Positions 5,133-6,274 of a stretch of 6,274 nt of DNA are shown in pieces. A model generated the notes under the pieces. That model had not been told where the DNA came from, made no database searches, and saw only the letters and a list, made by a program, of their open reading frames with translations. Source of the stretch: an uncultured Collinsella sp. (GTDB lineage: Bacteria; Actinomycetota; Coriobacteriia; Coriobacteriales; Coriobacteriaceae); assembly GCA_900752475.1 (NCBI GenBank), contig CAADVJ010000092.1, forward strand, positions 1 to 6,274, written 5' to 3'. A program made the translations under genes and the position numbers. Position 1 is the first letter of the stretch, and each line of letters opens with the position of its first letter.

Positions 5133-6274
5133 TTAATCAATCGGATTAAGCGCGTCGATCTGCGCAAGCCACAAACGTGAGCTGGCGTCACTCGGCATAC
5201 GCCAATCGCCGCGCGGGCTGAGCGTCACCGAGCCCACCTTGGGACCATCGGGCAGGCAGCTGCGCTTAAATTGCTGGGCAAAGAAGCGGCGATAGAACGT
5301 ACGCAGCCACGTGTGGACGGTCTTGGCGTCGTAGACGCCCTCGAAGCTCTTGAGCGCCATGCGGTAGATCTTGCCCGGCTCAAAGCCAAAACGCAGCAGG
5401 TAATAGAGGAAGTAATCGTGCAGCTCGTACGGCCCCACCAAATCCTCGGTCTTCTGTGCAATCTCGCCATCGCCCGTGGGCGGCAGAAGCTCGGGGGACA
5501 CCGGCGTATCGAGGATGTCGAGCAAGACCTCGGCAATACGCCCGCCAAAGACATCGGCAGCATAGCGCACCAAGTGACGCACGAGCGTCTTGGGCACGCT
5601 CGCGTTGACGGCGTACATGCTCATGTGGTCGCCGTTATAGGTAGCCCAGCCGAGCGCCAGCTCCGACAGGTCGCCCGTGCCGATGACAAAACCGCCAGCC
5701 TGGTTGGCCAAGTCCATCAGAATCTGCGTGCGCTCGCGGGCCTGGCTGTTCTCGTAGGTCACGTCCTGAACTGCCGGGTCGTGCTCAATGTCCTTGAAGT
5801 GCTGCTCCACAGCCGCGTGGATCGAAACCTCGCGGAAGCTCACACCCAGGTCGCGGGCAAGCGACTCGGCATTCGACTTGGTGCGGTGCGTGGTGCCAAA
5901 GCCGGGCATGGACACAGCCGTGATACCGGTGCGCGGCAGCCCCAGCGCATCGAAGGCGCGCACGGTCACAAGCAGCGCTAGCGTGGAGTCCAAGCCGCCC
6001 GAAAGGCCGATGACCGCAGCCTTGGTACCTGTGTGGGCAAGGCGGGTCTTGAGGCCCGCAGTCTGCAGATCGAGGATCGTCTCGCAACGCTCGGCCAGGT
6101 CGCCATGGTCAGCCGGCACAAAGGGCGCGCGGGGGAAGACACGGTCAATGTCGAGTGCATCGCGCAGGACAGGCTCGTCTACCAGCACGCCCTCAAACGA
6201 AAATTCAACGGTTGTGGCCTCCGGCGCATCGTCCGCGCGCGTCCACGTTGTCGAGCGACGGCGCTCGGCAACCA
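5133..6274 (-). CDS. nadE: NAD+ synthetase, glutamine-dependent type (C-terminal part; start beyond the window)
   Basis: This enzyme amidates nicotinic acid adenine dinucleotide to NAD+ with ATP, the last step of NAD+ synthesis (glutamine-hydrolysing form, EC 6.3.5.1). The frame stays open to the window edge (379 complete codons visible), so the gene is cut by the window. Numbered from the first complete codon, the fragment begins with VAERRRSTT, which resembles the end of the nitrilase-like glutaminase domain. Then come the ATP-pyrophosphatase P-loop SGGLDST (91-97), YENSQARERTQILMD (173-187), GTGDLSE (198-204), NGDHMSMY (213-220), SPELLPP (259-265) and KRSCLP (336-341), all typical of the synthetase domain. 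An internal GTG at 6188 could be taken for a start, but homologous-looking sequence continues upstream of it. Full-length enzymes of this type run to about 640-680 residues, so roughly 300 residues, including the glutaminase catalytic residues, lie outside. Confidence 0.95.
   Translation of the reverse strand, partial: VAERRRSTTWTRADDAPEATTVEFSFEGVLVDEPVLRDALDIDRVFPRAPFVPADHGDLAERCETILDLQTAGLKTRLAHTGTKAAVIGLSGGLDSTLALLVTVRAFDALGLPRTGITAVSMPGFGTTHRTKSNAESLARDLGVSFREVSIHAAVEQHFKDIEHDPAVQDVTYENSQARERTQILMDLANQAGGFVIGTGDLSELALGWATYNGDHMSMYAVNASVPKTLVRHLVRYAADVFGGRIAEVLLDILDTPVSPELLPPTGDGEIAQKTEDLVGPYELHDYFLYYLLRFGFEPGKIYRMALKSFEGVYDAKTVHTWLRTFYRRFFAQQFKRSCLPDGPKVGSVTLSPRGDWRMPSDASSRLWLAQIDALNPID

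Overview
The window is a stretch of bacterial chromosome in which every recognisable gene lies on the minus strand. The moderately high GC content, the absence of DNA-mobility genes and the protein flavours (a Gram-positive-type L-lactate dehydrogenase, a large glutamine-dependent NAD+ synthetase, a DUF2974 lipase-like protein) suggest a Gram-positive anaerobe of the Actinomycetota, plausibly the class Coriobacteriia (for example Collinsella). That placement is inference; no rRNA or other marker gene is present.

Read in the direction of transcription (right to left), the layout is: the C-terminal part of an NAD+ synthetase gene (nadE, 5133-6274, start outside the window); a strong intrinsic terminator (5034-5064); a PLP-dependent class I/II aminotransferase resembling the LL-diaminopimelate aminotransferase branch (3851-5014); a 201-base leader region with two hairpins (3650-3850); L-lactate dehydrogenase (ldh, 2699-3649) with its terminator (2632-2667); a DUF2974 alpha/beta-hydrolase-like protein (1424-2584) bracketed by two direct copies of a 33-base hairpin repeat; a 37-kDa nucleoid-associated protein (308-1312) with a clear terminator (247-280); and a non-coding, highly structured repeat region (1-246).

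The genes look like separate housekeeping or metabolic units, not one pathway: NAD+ synthesis, amino-acid transamination, NAD+ regeneration by lactate formation, a probable esterase or lipase, and a nucleoid protein. The loosest functional link is NAD: nadE makes the cofactor that ldh recycles. Strong hairpins sit directly between consecutive genes and only 20-25 bases before the next start codon in two cases, so read-through or attenuation may set the expression of the downstream genes.

The least ordinary part is the left end. Positions 2-101 hold two inverted copies of a 31-base sequence, each itself a perfect 12-bp hairpin (a BIME-like architecture). Positions 106-203 hold a second nested inverted repeat with an AGAA-capped hairpin inside. 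Both elements share the heptamer AAACGCC, present six times in 203 bases counting both strands. I could not identify a protein-coding defence, toxin or mobile system in the window.
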